From Vallitalea longa (GTDB lineage Bacteria; Bacillota; Clostridia; Lachnospirales; Vallitaleaceae), in assembly GCF_027923465.1 (NCBI RefSeq), contig NZ_BRLB01000001.1, positions 310,001-374,000 on the forward strand: a stretch of 64,000 nt of DNA, read 5' to 3'. Shown here one piece after another: positions 26,466 to 35,841 of the stretch (within the stretch, counting starts at the first letter, position 1; every line of letters begins with the position of its first letter). A program made the translations under genes and the position numbers. The notes beneath the pieces are model-generated. The model ran no database searches. It was given only the letters and a program-made list of their open reading frames with translations, and had not been told where the DNA came from.

Positions 26466-28175
26466 CTACACCTCATACTGTGCTTTCCACAATTTTGTAT
26501 AGTACCCTTCTGTTTCCAAAAGTTCCTTGTGCTTTCCTTTTTCAAGAAGTTTTCCTTTTTGAAATACAAGTATCTGGTCTGCTTTTTGAATGGTCTTTAA
26601 GTGATGGGCTACTACAAGCACTGTTCGATTTTTAGCAAGCTCTGTAATAGCATTTTGTATTAAAGATTCATTAACAGGGTCAACATTACTTGTCATTTCA
26701 TCAAGAATTAAAATCGGTGCGTCTTTCAGGAATGCTCTTGCAATAGAAATTCTTTGCCTTTGCCCTCCGGATAATATTCCTCCGTTTTCCCCAATATCTG
26801 TTTCGTAAGCCTTTGGCAATGTCATAATAAAATCATGTATTCTTGCTTTCTTAGCAGCTTCAATTATTTCTTCTCTTGTTGCTCCTTTTTTTCCTACTCT
26901 GATATTTTCTTCAATAGTATTATCAAATAACTGAACATTTTGCATCACAATGCTGATACGATCTAAAAGGTCATCGTAAGGAATATCTTTTACATCAATC
27001 CCACCGATGGTAATACTTCCATTTTTTACATCATAAAATCTAAGAAGCAAGTTTGTGATGGTAGTTTTACCTGAGCCAGATTCCCCAACAAGAGCTGTCA
27101 TTGTATTTCCATCAATGGAAAAACTTAAATTTTTCATTTTGAACTCATCTTTTTCGTATGAAAAATCTATTTTGTTAAATGCTATATCATTGTCTTTTGG
27201 AATAATTCCGTCGCTTCTTTCAGGTATAACATCTGCATACAAAATTCTTGAAAGTCTTTCATAACTATCTACTGCTGAAATATAATACATATAGTGTTGT
27301 TCCATAGAAGCAAATGGCTTGTAAAATTCCTTTGATATAACTGCGAAAATAATAAAGTGAAACACATCGAGGTTTCCTTTTATAACTAATACAACTCCTG
27401 AAACCAAAAGAACCAAATAGCCAAGATCAAGTAAAAAGCCAAATATGGATAGCTGCTTTGCCTTAAATCTTGAAGAAGCTTTGCTTGTTTCTCCAAACTT
27501 TTTTGTTTTATTCATCAGTTCATTATCTAAGCTTTTATTATTTGAAAAACTTTTTAATACAGGGATTCCTCTTACATACTCAACAAAAAGACTAACCATA
27601 TCAAGGAGTGCTAAGTTGTTTTGATTTTCTATATTTTTAGACTGCTTGATAGTCATATATAGAAATACAAGTGCAATCGGAACAGACACAGCCATTATCA
27701 AAGCCAACTTAAAATTAAGACTTGCAAGTCCGATAAATACCACTACTCCTATTAGGAAATCTCCAAACATTCTTGACCACATATGCCCTACAACTAAAGA
27801 CATATTATCGACATCATTATGCAAAATTGTATTGATTTCTCCCAGTCTTTCATTGGTATAAAACCCTAAACTGAATTTTTTCAGTTTTATAATCATACGT
27901 TCTCTGATTTGCTGCACAATATCAAAACCTGCACTATGTTTCTTCATATCTGCTACCATATTGCAAATTCCCTTGAATACAACCAACAGTGCGATCGCAA
28001 TAAAATATTCATATAGACTCTCTATACTTGTTCCATCAAATATTTGAAAAAGTATAGAAAACACGATAACAATCATGGCTATGGAACTTAATCCATAAAG
28101 AGCAAAAAATACACTTGATATAATCAAATCCCTCTTGCCAGTTTTTGTGAGTAGTTTTAACATTTCTCTAAACAT
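26466..28175 (-). CDS. Heterodimeric ABC exporter, second half
   Basis: In this 569-residue protein the N-terminal six-helix exporter domain is followed by an ATPase domain with Walker A GESGSGKTT, Q-loop VMQN, signature LSGGQRQR, ILILDEMTSNVD and H-loop VAHH. It overlaps the partner gene by 8 bp. The pair belongs to the same broad group as IrtA/IrtB and YbtP/YbtQ, some of which act on siderophores and others on drugs or lipids. The substrate is not evident. Confidence 0.9.
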   Translation of the reverse strand: MFREMLKLLTKTGKRDLIISSVFFALYGLSSIAMIVIVFSILFQIFDGTSIESLYEYFIAIALLVVFKGICNMVADMKKHSAGFDIVQQIRERMIIKLKKFSLGFYTNERLGEINTILHNDVDNMSLVVGHMWSRMFGDFLIGVVVFIGLASLNFKLALIMAVSVPIALVFLYMTIKQSKNIENQNNLALLDMVSLFVEYVRGIPVLKSFSNNKSLDNELMNKTKKFGETSKASSRFKAKQLSIFGFLLDLGYLVLLVSGVVLVIKGNLDVFHFIIFAVISKEFYKPFASMEQHYMYYISAVDSYERLSRILYADVIPERSDGIIPKDNDIAFNKIDFSYEKDEFKMKNLSFSIDGNTMTALVGESGSGKTTITNLLLRFYDVKNGSITIGGIDVKDIPYDDLLDRISIVMQNVQLFDNTIEENIRVGKKGATREEIIEAAKKARIHDFIMTLPKAYETDIGENGGILSGGQRQRISIARAFLKDAPILILDEMTSNVDPVNESLIQNAITELAKNRTVLVVAHHLKTIQKADQILVFQKGKLLEKGKHKELLETEGYYTKLWKAQYEV

Positions 28176-29907
28176 CTTCTATTACTACCTCTTTCAAATT
28201 CCATCTATCAACCTTGTTCTGTGCTTCAACCATATCCTTGTAAAAATCACATCTTTGCATTAGCTCCTCGTGATTGCCTGCATCAAGAACAAGCCCCTTA
28301 TCCATAACAATAATTTGGTCAGAATCTCTTATCGTGTTTAAATGATGAGCAATTGTAATAACAGTCTTATCCTTGCTTAAATCATCAATCGCTTCGCCGA
28401 TCAACCTTTCATTTTCGCTATCAACCGCAGCCATTGCTTCATCTAATATCAAAATAGGTGCATTTTTCAGTATCATTCTTGCAATAGAAATTCTTTGCTT
28501 TTCTCCACCTGATAACTTAACGCCCATTTCTCCCACTCGTGTTTCGTATCCTTTTGGTAGAGCCGCAATAAAATCATGGCATCTTGCCTTTTTTGCAGCT
28601 TCTATTACTTCTTCTTTTGTTGCTCCTACCTTTCCAATAGCTATATTTTCAAAGATACTTAAATCAAACAGAATAACTTCCTGTTGCACACTACCAATTA
28701 GTTCTGAAATATTTTCTTGACTGTAATTTTTTATATCTTTCCCATTTATCTCTATATGACCACTATCAGCATCCCAAAATCCCATTAACAAATTAGACAC
28801 TGTACTCTTTCCACAACCACTTGCTCCAACAAAAGCATTCAAGCTATTTTTCTTAAAAACAAGATTTATATTTTTTAGCTGAAAGCTATCTTTTCCGTAT
28901 GCAAAATTTACATTTTTAAAGTCTATATTTCCAAACTCCAACCCTTGCTCTGTTTTTTTATTCGGAAGTGAAACAGTTAAAACTTTTCCTATTGCCTTTA
29001 GTGCTTCTTTAAAAACGATAGAAAAATGTTGTAAAGTAGCAGTCTTGCTTATTGATGCTGTAAACGCTGAAGATAAAATGATTGCAAGTATAAATTTAGG
29101 TGTTGTAATATCTCCACGATAAAGAAATATACTTCCTAAAATCATTACAACAACCACCCCAATTTCCATGAATATGTCAATAAGTCCCATAGGGATTGTG
29201 ATTGCTCCCATACTCTTTTTAACCCAGTAGATATATTCTCTTGCGGTTTTAAGTGTTCTTTCGCTTATCTCTTCCTCCTTTGCAAAAGCCTTTATGACCG
29301 AAATATTCTTAACATATTCCATCAATTCCTCACGCATCTGATTCTCATGGTTAAAATAAACAGCAAAGTTTTTATTCATTGATTTTTGTGAAAGAGCTTT
29401 CACCAAATACATTAGTGGCACTCCAGCAATCATTCCGATTGCAAGACGAAAGTCCACAAAAAACATTGCGATTAGAATAATAACCGGGAGAATTGTAACC
29501 GACATTATTTCAGGCAGACCATGAGCAAGGTAAACTTCAACCTGCTCCACATCATGCTGCACAATATTTGTAAGCTCTCCAGTATTGTGTTCCTTGAAAA
29601 ATCCCAAACTTAGTTTTTTCAAATGATTTATAATATCCAGTCTAAGCTCAGTTAATTTCTCATATGCTTTTTCATGAGCAACTTTTGTTGCAAAATAATA
29701 GAACATTCCTTTTAATACAAAGGATACAAATATACCAAGAAAAACATATTTTGTTTTTTCTACATCTATATTTTCTGTAATTAAAGAACTAACCAAATAA
29801 ACAAGCAACACTTGTGGTATTAAATCAAATACTATCTTTAATGCAAGCAGTGCATTGGATAATACATTTTTTCCAACCACTTTTTTTCGTAATTCTTTTT
29901 CAAGCAC
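28168..29907 (-). CDS. Heterodimeric ABC exporter, first half
   Basis: About 579 residues with an exporter membrane domain, then Walker A GASGCGKST, Q-loop VQQE, signature LSGGEKQR, ILILDEAMAAVD and AHHL. Both ATP sites in the pair look complete. GGAG is best placed for a GTG start at 29907, although in-frame starts at 29913 and 29925 exist. The TetR gene upstream in the same direction is the probable regulator. The inverted 11-mer AATTCAATATT at 29944-29934 also occurs in the TetR promoter. Confidence 0.88.
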   Translation of the reverse strand: MLEKELRKKVVGKNVLSNALLALKIVFDLIPQVLLVYLVSSLITENIDVEKTKYVFLGIFVSFVLKGMFYYFATKVAHEKAYEKLTELRLDIINHLKKLSLGFFKEHNTGELTNIVQHDVEQVEVYLAHGLPEIMSVTILPVIILIAMFFVDFRLAIGMIAGVPLMYLVKALSQKSMNKNFAVYFNHENQMREELMEYVKNISVIKAFAKEEEISERTLKTAREYIYWVKKSMGAITIPMGLIDIFMEIGVVVVMILGSIFLYRGDITTPKFILAIILSSAFTASISKTATLQHFSIVFKEALKAIGKVLTVSLPNKKTEQGLEFGNIDFKNVNFAYGKDSFQLKNINLVFKKNSLNAFVGASGCGKSTVSNLLMGFWDADSGHIEINGKDIKNYSQENISELIGSVQQEVILFDLSIFENIAIGKVGATKEEVIEAAKKARCHDFIAALPKGYETRVGEMGVKLSGGEKQRISIARMILKNAPILILDEAMAAVDSENERLIGEAIDDLSKDKTVITIAHHLNTIRDSDQIIVMDKGLVLDAGNHEELMQRCDFYKDMVEAQNKVDRWNLKEVVIEDV

Positions 29908-29970
29908 GAACATCGCTCCTTTCAAAATTGAATAATATTGAATTTTAATTCGTTATTTAAGTTTAAAGTA

Positions 29971-29994
29971 AGACTTTGCGATTACGCAAAGTCT
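29971..29994 (-). terminator. Hairpin between tetR and the ABC pair
   Basis: AGACTTTGCG and CGCAAAGTCT form a perfect 10-bp stem followed by TTACTTT on the minus strand. It could end the TetR transcript or attenuate read-through into the ABC genes. Confidence 0.55.
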
Positions 29995-30058
29995 ATTTAT
30001 TGGACTTAGGTATCTATAAAATTACATTCATTAGCATCGAACCTTATGGAACATTTAA

Positions 30059-30631
30059 TTATAGGGATTCCACTCCTTTATAATAACATTTAGCTATAAG
30101 CTTCAACATTTCTTTAGCCCACTCCTCATTCTGATAATGCCTTGCTATTTCAAGAAGCCCCTCTGTAAAATTGCTGGCTAAAATATGAGAAAGCATTGGA
30201 TCATATTCTTTTTTTGACTGCCTCTTTAGACCTACTTCAATATGCACCTGCATTTGTGCTATAAGTTTCTGTTTCGCTTCTGTATGCTTTGTTCCTGAGC
30301 TTTTATCCATTAAAATAATTAACTTCTTACGCTCTTTTAATAGTTCGTGTATGTAGCTCTCTCCTACCTCAACAAACCTCTCAGATGGCAAACCATTCTC
30401 TAAAGATTCTTCTTCATCAAAAGCTGACTCAAAGTTTAAATATACAGAACTAATTACTGCATCAAACAATACTTCTTTATTCTTGAAGTAAGTATAAATA
30501 AGTGCCACAGGTATTCCTGCTTCTTTTGCAATTTCTGTTAGCTTAGCACTTCTATAATCTTTTTTATAAAATACTTTCTCGGCTGCATCGAGTATTCTAT
30601 TTCTGACTTCTTCTTTTAATACTTGTGCCAT
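30059..30631 (-). CDS. TetR-family regulator of the ABC exporter
   Basis: The 190-residue protein has the N-terminal TetR helix-turn-helix (RILDAAEKVFYKKDYRSAKLTEIAKEAGIPVALIYTYFKNKEVLFDAV) and a helical ligand domain. AGAGG precedes the ATG. Its location upstream of the exporter pair and the shared 11-mer in both control regions point to a local repressor. Confidence 0.86.
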   Translation of the reverse strand: MAQVLKEEVRNRILDAAEKVFYKKDYRSAKLTEIAKEAGIPVALIYTYFKNKEVLFDAVISSVYLNFESAFDEEESLENGLPSERFVEVGESYIHELLKERKKLIILMDKSSGTKHTEAKQKLIAQMQVHIEVGLKRQSKKEYDPMLSHILASNFTEGLLEIARHYQNEEWAKEMLKLIAKCYYKGVESL

Positions 30632-30670
30632 AGTATACCTCTTTTCACTTTAATACCGAATTTATATTTA

Positions 30671-30699
30671 ATAATAAATCATAATTCAATATTTGTCAA
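30671..30699 (-). promoter_or_regulatory. Promoter of the tetR gene
   Basis: TTGACA (30699-30694) and TATTAT (30676-30671) are 17 bp apart. The spacer contains AATATTGAATT (30693-30683), which recurs inverted ahead of the ABC pair (29934-29944), a candidate operator. Confidence 0.65.
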
Positions 30700-30839
30700 G
30701 ATGGATGTGGAAAAACAAGAGCATTCATAATATAAATAAAAATGAATACCCGCTTGACGCTTGATTTATAAATCATTCTTTTGTAGCAAGCACAGTACGT
30801 GTACGGACACTTATGCAAAATTGAACTGAAATAGCCACT

Positions 30840-30879
30840 AAAAAATACTGAATTCACTCATTCGAATTCAGTATTTTTT
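30840..30879. terminator. Bidirectional terminator-like hairpin
   Basis: AAAAAATACTGAATT and GAATTCAGTATTTTTT form a strong A/T-flanked stem with no gene on either side within 200 bp. The following stretch to 31239 has nothing I recognise. Confidence 0.6.
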
Positions 30880-31239
30880 ACTACCCATTTTCTTTTTTTG
30901 TAAACAAAAAACTTACTATTCTCTAACGTGTTTACACATACGAGGTCATATAGCAAATCTTATTTCCATACTCCTTTTTAGGTCTTTTTCGACGTAATTT
31001 TCGCTGTTTTTAGTAAAAGAATAAAAATCACAAAACTGCTGAAACACTAGTAATATCAAGGGTTGCGACAACATATTCTTACTACACACTCCACATGCAC
31101 CGTTTGTTTCATTTATTTATTTAAATATATCTTATTATATTTTATAATATCTTATCTCGCTTTAAAATCAGCACTTTTAAAGGAAACTATTAGTTTAATT
31201 AAACTATATTGTATTTTATTATAATTTACTATAATCTAT

Positions 31240-31264
31240 CTGTTGGTGGCAAAAAGGTGGCAAT
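31240..31264 (+). repeat. Candidate attL of the prophage
   Basis: CTGTTGGTGGCAAAAAGGTG followed by GCAAT matches 38437-38461 at 21 of 25 positions without gaps. The last 11 bases (AAGGTGGCAAT) are identical. An inverted copy TTTGCCACC follows, as in arm-type integrase sites. Confidence 0.6.
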
Positions 31265-31340
31265 ATTTTATTTGCCACCTTAATATGTACTAATCAGTGC
31301 TTTAGTTATGTCTTTTATTGTTGCTAAGTATAAACTTCTA

Positions 31341-32096
31341 CTAAAATTCAACCTTTGAAACAAATTCTATAAATCCTTTACCTAGTTCAGTTGTCCTTGA
31401 AGTTACCATTCCATCACCACTCATCATAACCATTATTGATTCTGTATTAATAAATCCCTCATTATATAAATCATGTATAACTTTTTTTATAAATTGGTCA
31501 TCTCCACGCAATTCAGGAAAAGCTCTTTTTACTAATTGTGAGATTGAACCCATGGACGGTACTTTTTCACCTTTATTTTCATACCAAATAATAGGATTAT
31601 GTAATAAGTTTAATACCCTAATATGACAAGGCGTTAATTCCTCTATCATTCTAAAATAAATCATTGTAATATCATCATCAATATCTTTTTTTATAGCTAC
31701 TCTCAATGTTGAGTTCCTAAGTGCATCAAGCTTTTCTTGTTGATGATTTCGTATGACTGCTTGAGAAGCATTTGTAAAATAAGTTATAAATAATTCATTG
31801 TCTGATAATGAAGTTACTTTAAATTCATCAATCTTACTTTCTAACTCTAGTAATTTTTCTGATATTTCAATAAGCCATTGCTCTTTTCTTTTTTATATAG
31901 GACTTGCAAAAACAGCTTCAAATATTTCTGCTAGCGCTCCTCCAGCTAGAGGTATAGTTGATAGACCTGCTTTTACTGTTAAGTGTAGTAAATCAGCTTT
32001 TGTCTTTTCAAAAATATCTTTATCATTCACTTCTACTCTCTCCTCATCTATTTTCTCTAAATAATGTACTAAATAATACTTTAGCCTAGTTAGCAA
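31341..32096 (-). pseudogene. Hypothetical gene broken by one in-frame stop
   Basis: Two ORFs (32096-31893 and 31706-31341) lie in the same frame. The sequence between them is open except for a single TAA at 31895-31893, after FASPI and before KRKEQWLIEISEKLLELE. Read through, it gives a 251-residue protein with a hydrophobic glycine-rich stretch (LSTIPLAGGALAEIFEAVF), a coiled helix and a C-terminal winged-helix-like part. I recall an uncharacterised Firmicute family with the same pattern but no function. Confidence 0.65.
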
Positions 32097-32161
32097 GAAA
32101 ATAGTAATATTACTTACTCTTTAGGCAAATAGATGTCATTACAAAGCCTTATAGGTCATGA

Positions 32162-32410
32162 TTAATCGCCAATCACTTCCCCCTTAATTAATACCCTTCC
32201 ACTATCTGGACACCTACATTTGAATTTCTTTGCTCTAATTGTTCCATAATCCAAATCACCATTATTCAACAATGTATAGACATTAGGATATATACATTGC
32301 CATAATTCATGACATATAGGAGGACATATATCCTCAACAATATAAGTATCTCCTTTTTTATGATAATTACCTCTACACTTACTTTCTAAGATAGTTAATT
32401 TAACTTTCAT
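32162..32410 (-). CDS. TIGR04076-family small protein
   Basis: The 82-residue protein with six or more cysteines reads LESKCRGNYHKKGDTYIVED.CPPICHELWQCIYPNVYTLLNNGDLDYG..KFKCRCPDSGRVLIKGEV. That is the pattern of the TIGR04076 family: a KCxxGHxxGD start, CxxAWxxIYPxVxxLxxGG middle and CPD near the end. Function is unknown; it is possibly metal-binding. It is cargo at the left end of the prophage remnant. Confidence 0.7.
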   Translation of the reverse strand: MKVKLTILESKCRGNYHKKGDTYIVEDICPPICHELWQCIYPNVYTLLNNGDLDYGTIRAKKFKCRCPDSGRVLIKGEVIGD

Positions 32411-32521
32411 TATAGCTCCCTCTTTCTTGCTGTAAACATAAAATAGTCATTATAATTAGAATTACACTAACCTAATTATAACTTTTGTATAGATAATTAA
32501 TCCATCCTTAATGATGGTAGA

Positions 32522-33019
32522 TTAGTTTAAAAAAGTATACTTTACTCGTTTTGACTTAACAAAATAAACTATCCACAGTACCCCCGTCATTAACCTGCCT
32601 ACATACTGAGCAAGTTCAACGCCTGTGGTTTCTAATCCAATCATGTTACAAAATAGATGATCTAATCCCACAACTATGTTACTTCCAATAATTAGCGATA
32701 TGGCTAATTTAGGATACAACCTTTTCTTTCTAAAAAGAAAAATCAAGATTATCACTATAAATAGGAAAATCAGTACATTTATCACCATTTCGTAATTTAT
32801 TAACAAATATAACTCTGGATTATAATAATCACCTTTTTTTTCAGTTAATACCGCAACTGTACCATCAATATATAAGTTGTATATTTTAAAAATCATTAAA
32901 GCGGTTGAAAGTAGTGAAAATATATAACCTATTACAATCAGTACCAACCACCCACCAATACCTTGGGGTCCATCATTGGGGCATTGTTCGTCTATAAGTA
33001 TTTCATTTGCTTGACTCAT
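32522..33019 (-). CDS. DUF2569-like membrane protein
   Basis: In this 165-residue protein a short cytoplasmic N-terminus with GPQGIGGWLVLIVIGYIFSLL leads into four membrane helices (about 24-45, 80-98, 105-122, 137-155). The GIGGWL start and length fit the DUF2569 family. No function is known; it may be a lysogeny cargo gene. Confidence 0.7.
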   Translation of the reverse strand: MSQANEILIDEQCPNDGPQGIGGWLVLIVIGYIFSLLSTALMIFKIYNLYIDGTVAVLTEKKGDYYNPELYLLINYEMVINVLIFLFIVIILIFLFRKKRLYPKLAISLIIGSNIVVGLDHLFCNMIGLETTGVELAQYVGRLMTGVLWIVYFVKSKRVKYTFLN

Positions 33020-33099
33020 TTTTATCCTCCTTGACTTTATTCTTGCATTGCTTACTAATATTTGTAATAATAATATCAGATAATTTATTATTATTCAAC

Positions 33100-33134
33100 A
33101 AAAAAAGACCTACCTTCAATTAAGAAAGTAAGTC
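33100..33134 (-). terminator. Terminator after the Dam-like pseudogene
   Basis: GACTTACTTTC and GAAGGTAGGTC pair (two G-U) and are followed by T7 on the minus strand. Confidence 0.7.
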
Positions 33135-33183
33135 CTACACCGTACTAAAGCTTATTTTAGTTAATAGTAAATCTATCTTTGAA

Positions 33184-33940
33184 CTAATAGTTAGTTACTA
33201 TTAATTCTTTATATTCCTGTTCTTTATCCTTAAACTTACTATGTAAATTATGAGGTCTTTTAACTTCTTTAATACTATAATCCTTATATAACTCTTTTAT
33301 ATACTCACAATCATTATAAGGCAATAAAAACTTACCCTTAACCTTCTCTAAAGATTTTCTAAGCCTTATATGGTCCTCTTCTGTAAATTGTACCTGATAG
33401 TATTTTTCAGTACCATAATAAGGTGGATCAAGATAGTAAAATGACTTAGGTTTATTATATGTTCGTATCAAATCTTCAAGCTCTATTCTCTATAACTACC
33501 TTAGATAGTCTTTCCTGTACTTTTTCAAGGTATTTAACCATTGTAGATACATCTTTCTTAACGCATCCATAACTATTTAATCTAGCACCATAGCTTGTCT
33601 TAATAACCATAAAGAAACGTGCTGCTCTTTGTATATCGGTCATACCTACAGTATTATAACTATCCTTAAATTCGTTAAATAATTCTCTTGAATTAAGAAA
33701 GAATTTTAATTCCCTTTCTACCTCTGGACAATGGTATTTTACACACTTAAATAAATTTACAAGGTCACTATTATAGTCATTATATATCTCTGTTTCTGCA
33801 TGTCTTTCAGAATAGAATAATACCCATCCAGCGCCCCCAAAAACTTCTATATACCTATTAAACTCTGTTGCAGGAAATCTTTTTACTATTTCTTTTTTTA
33901 GGCTATTTTTACCACCCATCCAACTCATAAAACTTCTCAT
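33184..33940 (-). pseudogene. Dam-type adenine methyltransferase, frameshifted
   Basis: The 5' ORF (33940-33476) has FMSWMGGKNSLKKEI (SAM motif) and FGGAGWVLFYS. The 3' ORF has the catalytic FYYLDPPYYGTEKYY. They join in different frames near 33487-33480, after VIEN and before LEDLIRTYNKP, by a single one-base shift not in a long homopolymer. Restored, the protein would be about 250 residues, normal for phage Dam methylases. As it stands the DPPY catalytic motif is cut off from the SAM-binding half. Confidence 0.82.
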
Positions 33941-33970
33941 TGTATCACTCCTGTCTATTTCTAGTTAAAT

Positions 33971-34000
33971 AAAAAACTTACTTCCACTCTAGGAAGTAAG
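33971..34000 (-). terminator. Terminator before the Dam-like pseudogene
   Basis: CTTACTTCC and GGAAGTAAG form a 9-bp stem with a T6 tail on the minus strand, after the gene ending at 34019. Confidence 0.75.
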
Positions 34001-34018
34001 CCTATATATAATTGATAT

Positions 34019-34333
34019 TTAATTTATTAATTGTTTATATATGTAACTAACTTTATCACCATTCAATAAAACATTTATAGGTGTGCAATAAAATATTTCT
34101 TTAATATAATCCTTTGCAAGTTCTTGTTTCTTCTCAAAGGTATTTATCTGTAACTTTTTTAATTCTTGTTTTTGTTCTTCTGCCATTTCAATGTCTCCAC
34201 AATCATCAATGGTAGAGTTAATCAATTCCTTCATATCTTCTACAATCATATCTATATCATTCTGTATAGGTTGCCACTTTTCAAGTTTGCTTTCAAATAT
34301 CTGTTTATAATCGTTATTTATATCAGTCCACAT
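34019..34333 (-). CDS. Hypothetical prophage protein
   Basis: The 104-residue charged, mostly helical protein begins MWTDINNDYKQIFESKLEKW. It starts right after the stop of the antirepressor gene and is probably translated with it. I do not recognise the family; there are no membrane segments or motifs. Confidence 0.6.
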   Translation of the reverse strand: MWTDINNDYKQIFESKLEKWQPIQNDIDMIVEDMKELINSTIDDCGDIEMAEEQKQELKKLQINTFEKKQELAKDYIKEIFYCTPINVLLNGDKVSYIYKQLIN

Positions 34334-34334
34334 A

Positions 34335-35180
34335 TTAAGCTACCTCCAATGCATATTGCACATGATAGTTTTGACTATTGCCTCTTATTAGTGCCGGATA
34401 ATTATTTTCTTTAAGCCAATTCTCTACCTTTTTAATAACCGAATCAGCATATTTATAAACTGTCCCCTGCCACTTTCCTTTACCTTCAAAGAATGCTTCT
34501 TTTTCATCTTCTGATATATCAAGCTGCTTAATTAATTGTGATATTGCTGTTGTTGCAGGTTTACCACTCTTAGACATTACCCCTAATCTTTTGGCTATTT
34601 GAGTTGTATCAAAGTATTGTTTCTCTGATTTAATTTCTATAGGCAATAATAGATTAGCTTTTTCTTTATATAGTGTTTTAAGAGTCAATGCTTTTATTCC
34701 TGGTGATAAATTTGCTTCGTCTATTACATTTGTTAATATTTCAGCTGCTTCATTTACTGTGCTTAGACTTTCTGATTTAATTTCTATATGCTCATTTCTG
34801 AATTCAAAATATTCATCCAATATCTGATCGTACTTTTCCCAAGATAAATCATCTTCAAATATCTTTATTAACTTAGCATATCCTCTTTCGGATAATAACC
34901 ATAAATATTTCATTGCATTAAGTGCATTTTGTGTAAATAATCCGCTATCCCTCAGACGGATAGCGAAATTACTATCTTTCAAATCTATAATATCTATCCC
35001 TATTTTAAATCTTTTTATATTCTCGTTAATTCGTTCATTTACCTTATTCTGAGATTTATTATGTAATTTTGCAATAACCATTGCTAACATACACTTTTTC
35101 CCTTTTCCAAAACCACCCTCAATATGAGGAATTTCTATTCCACATACTTCTGTTTTTCCAACTAATTTTAGTTCATTCAT
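34335..35180 (-). CDS. ORF6N-type phage antirepressor
   Basis: In this 281-residue protein residues 1-110 resemble the ORF6N/KilA-type domain (VCGIEIPHIEGGFGKGKKCMLAMVIAKLHNKSQNKVNERINENIKRFKIGIDIIDL..GLFTQNALNAMKYLWLLSERGYAKLIKIF). The C-terminal half is a helical DNA-binding-like region (FDTTQIAKRLGVMSKSGKPATTAISQLI). Such proteins relieve repression in temperate phages. No RBS conflict; it begins after a 290-bp gap without recognised signals. Confidence 0.78.
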   Translation of the reverse strand: MNELKLVGKTEVCGIEIPHIEGGFGKGKKCMLAMVIAKLHNKSQNKVNERINENIKRFKIGIDIIDLKDSNFAIRLRDSGLFTQNALNAMKYLWLLSERGYAKLIKIFEDDLSWEKYDQILDEYFEFRNEHIEIKSESLSTVNEAAEILTNVIDEANLSPGIKALTLKTLYKEKANLLLPIEIKSEKQYFDTTQIAKRLGVMSKSGKPATTAISQLIKQLDISEDEKEAFFEGKGKWQGTVYKYADSVIKKVENWLKENNYPALIRGNSQNYHVQYALEVA

Positions 35181-35470
35181 CTATATCAACCCTTTCTAAT
35201 TTGCACATATTAATTGTTCGGATATCCTTAAATTTAGTATAACATATGAATCTTTAATAATTATAAGGACTAAATAATTTTTGTGCATATTACCTACGCA
35301 CTAAACATTGACAATAATTTACCAAATGAGTATTTAAGCATATTTCCAATTTACATATATTTACATCATTTTTTTGCACTTAACTAAACATTTTTTATAA
35401 AAATAGTCATTGTAATTTTTAACAAAATTTAGCCACTTATATTTTCTATAGTAAGTAGGCTAAATAAATA

Positions 35471-35776
35471 CTAGTTATCCATCTTCCTCTTTTGAGTTAA
35501 CTGTTTTATTATCTCATTACCAAATACAGCTATAGCAGCAATAATGACCGATTGTATTACAGCAGTTACAATTACTACTGGTGTAAACTTACCCTCTATC
35601 ACTACACCCATATAAATAATGGTAATAAATAAGCTTACACCTAAAAGAATAATAGGTATAAGCCACTCTGCAGTAAATGCTGGTATTTTCTTTAGAAATA
35701 ACCCTAAACAGTATAAAAATATAATTAATACAAATAACTCTGGTCTTATAAAACTAATTATTGAATTCCAATCCAT
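35471..35776 (-). CDS. Phage holin
   Basis: The 101-residue protein has three hydrophobic helices (about 10-27, 37-57, 66-87) and a charged C-terminus KQLTQKRKMDN. The length and place directly after the endolysin are typical of holins that form the lysis hole. Confidence 0.8.
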   Translation of the reverse strand: MDWNSIISFIRPELFVLIIFLYCLGLFLKKIPAFTAEWLIPIILLGVSLFITIIYMGVVIEGKFTPVVIVTAVIQSVIIAAIAVFGNEIIKQLTQKRKMDN

Positions 35777-35841
35777 GTTAATATCTCTCCTTTAAATTTA
35801 TTATATAATCCTGAATCCTTTTATCTTAACTAAACAAGTCT

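Noticed and set aside
30883-31239. Possible tRNA or small RNA beside the prophage left end
   Set aside because: No cloverleaf or T-loop (GGTTCRANNCC) could be found and no promoter/terminator pair encloses a short transcript.
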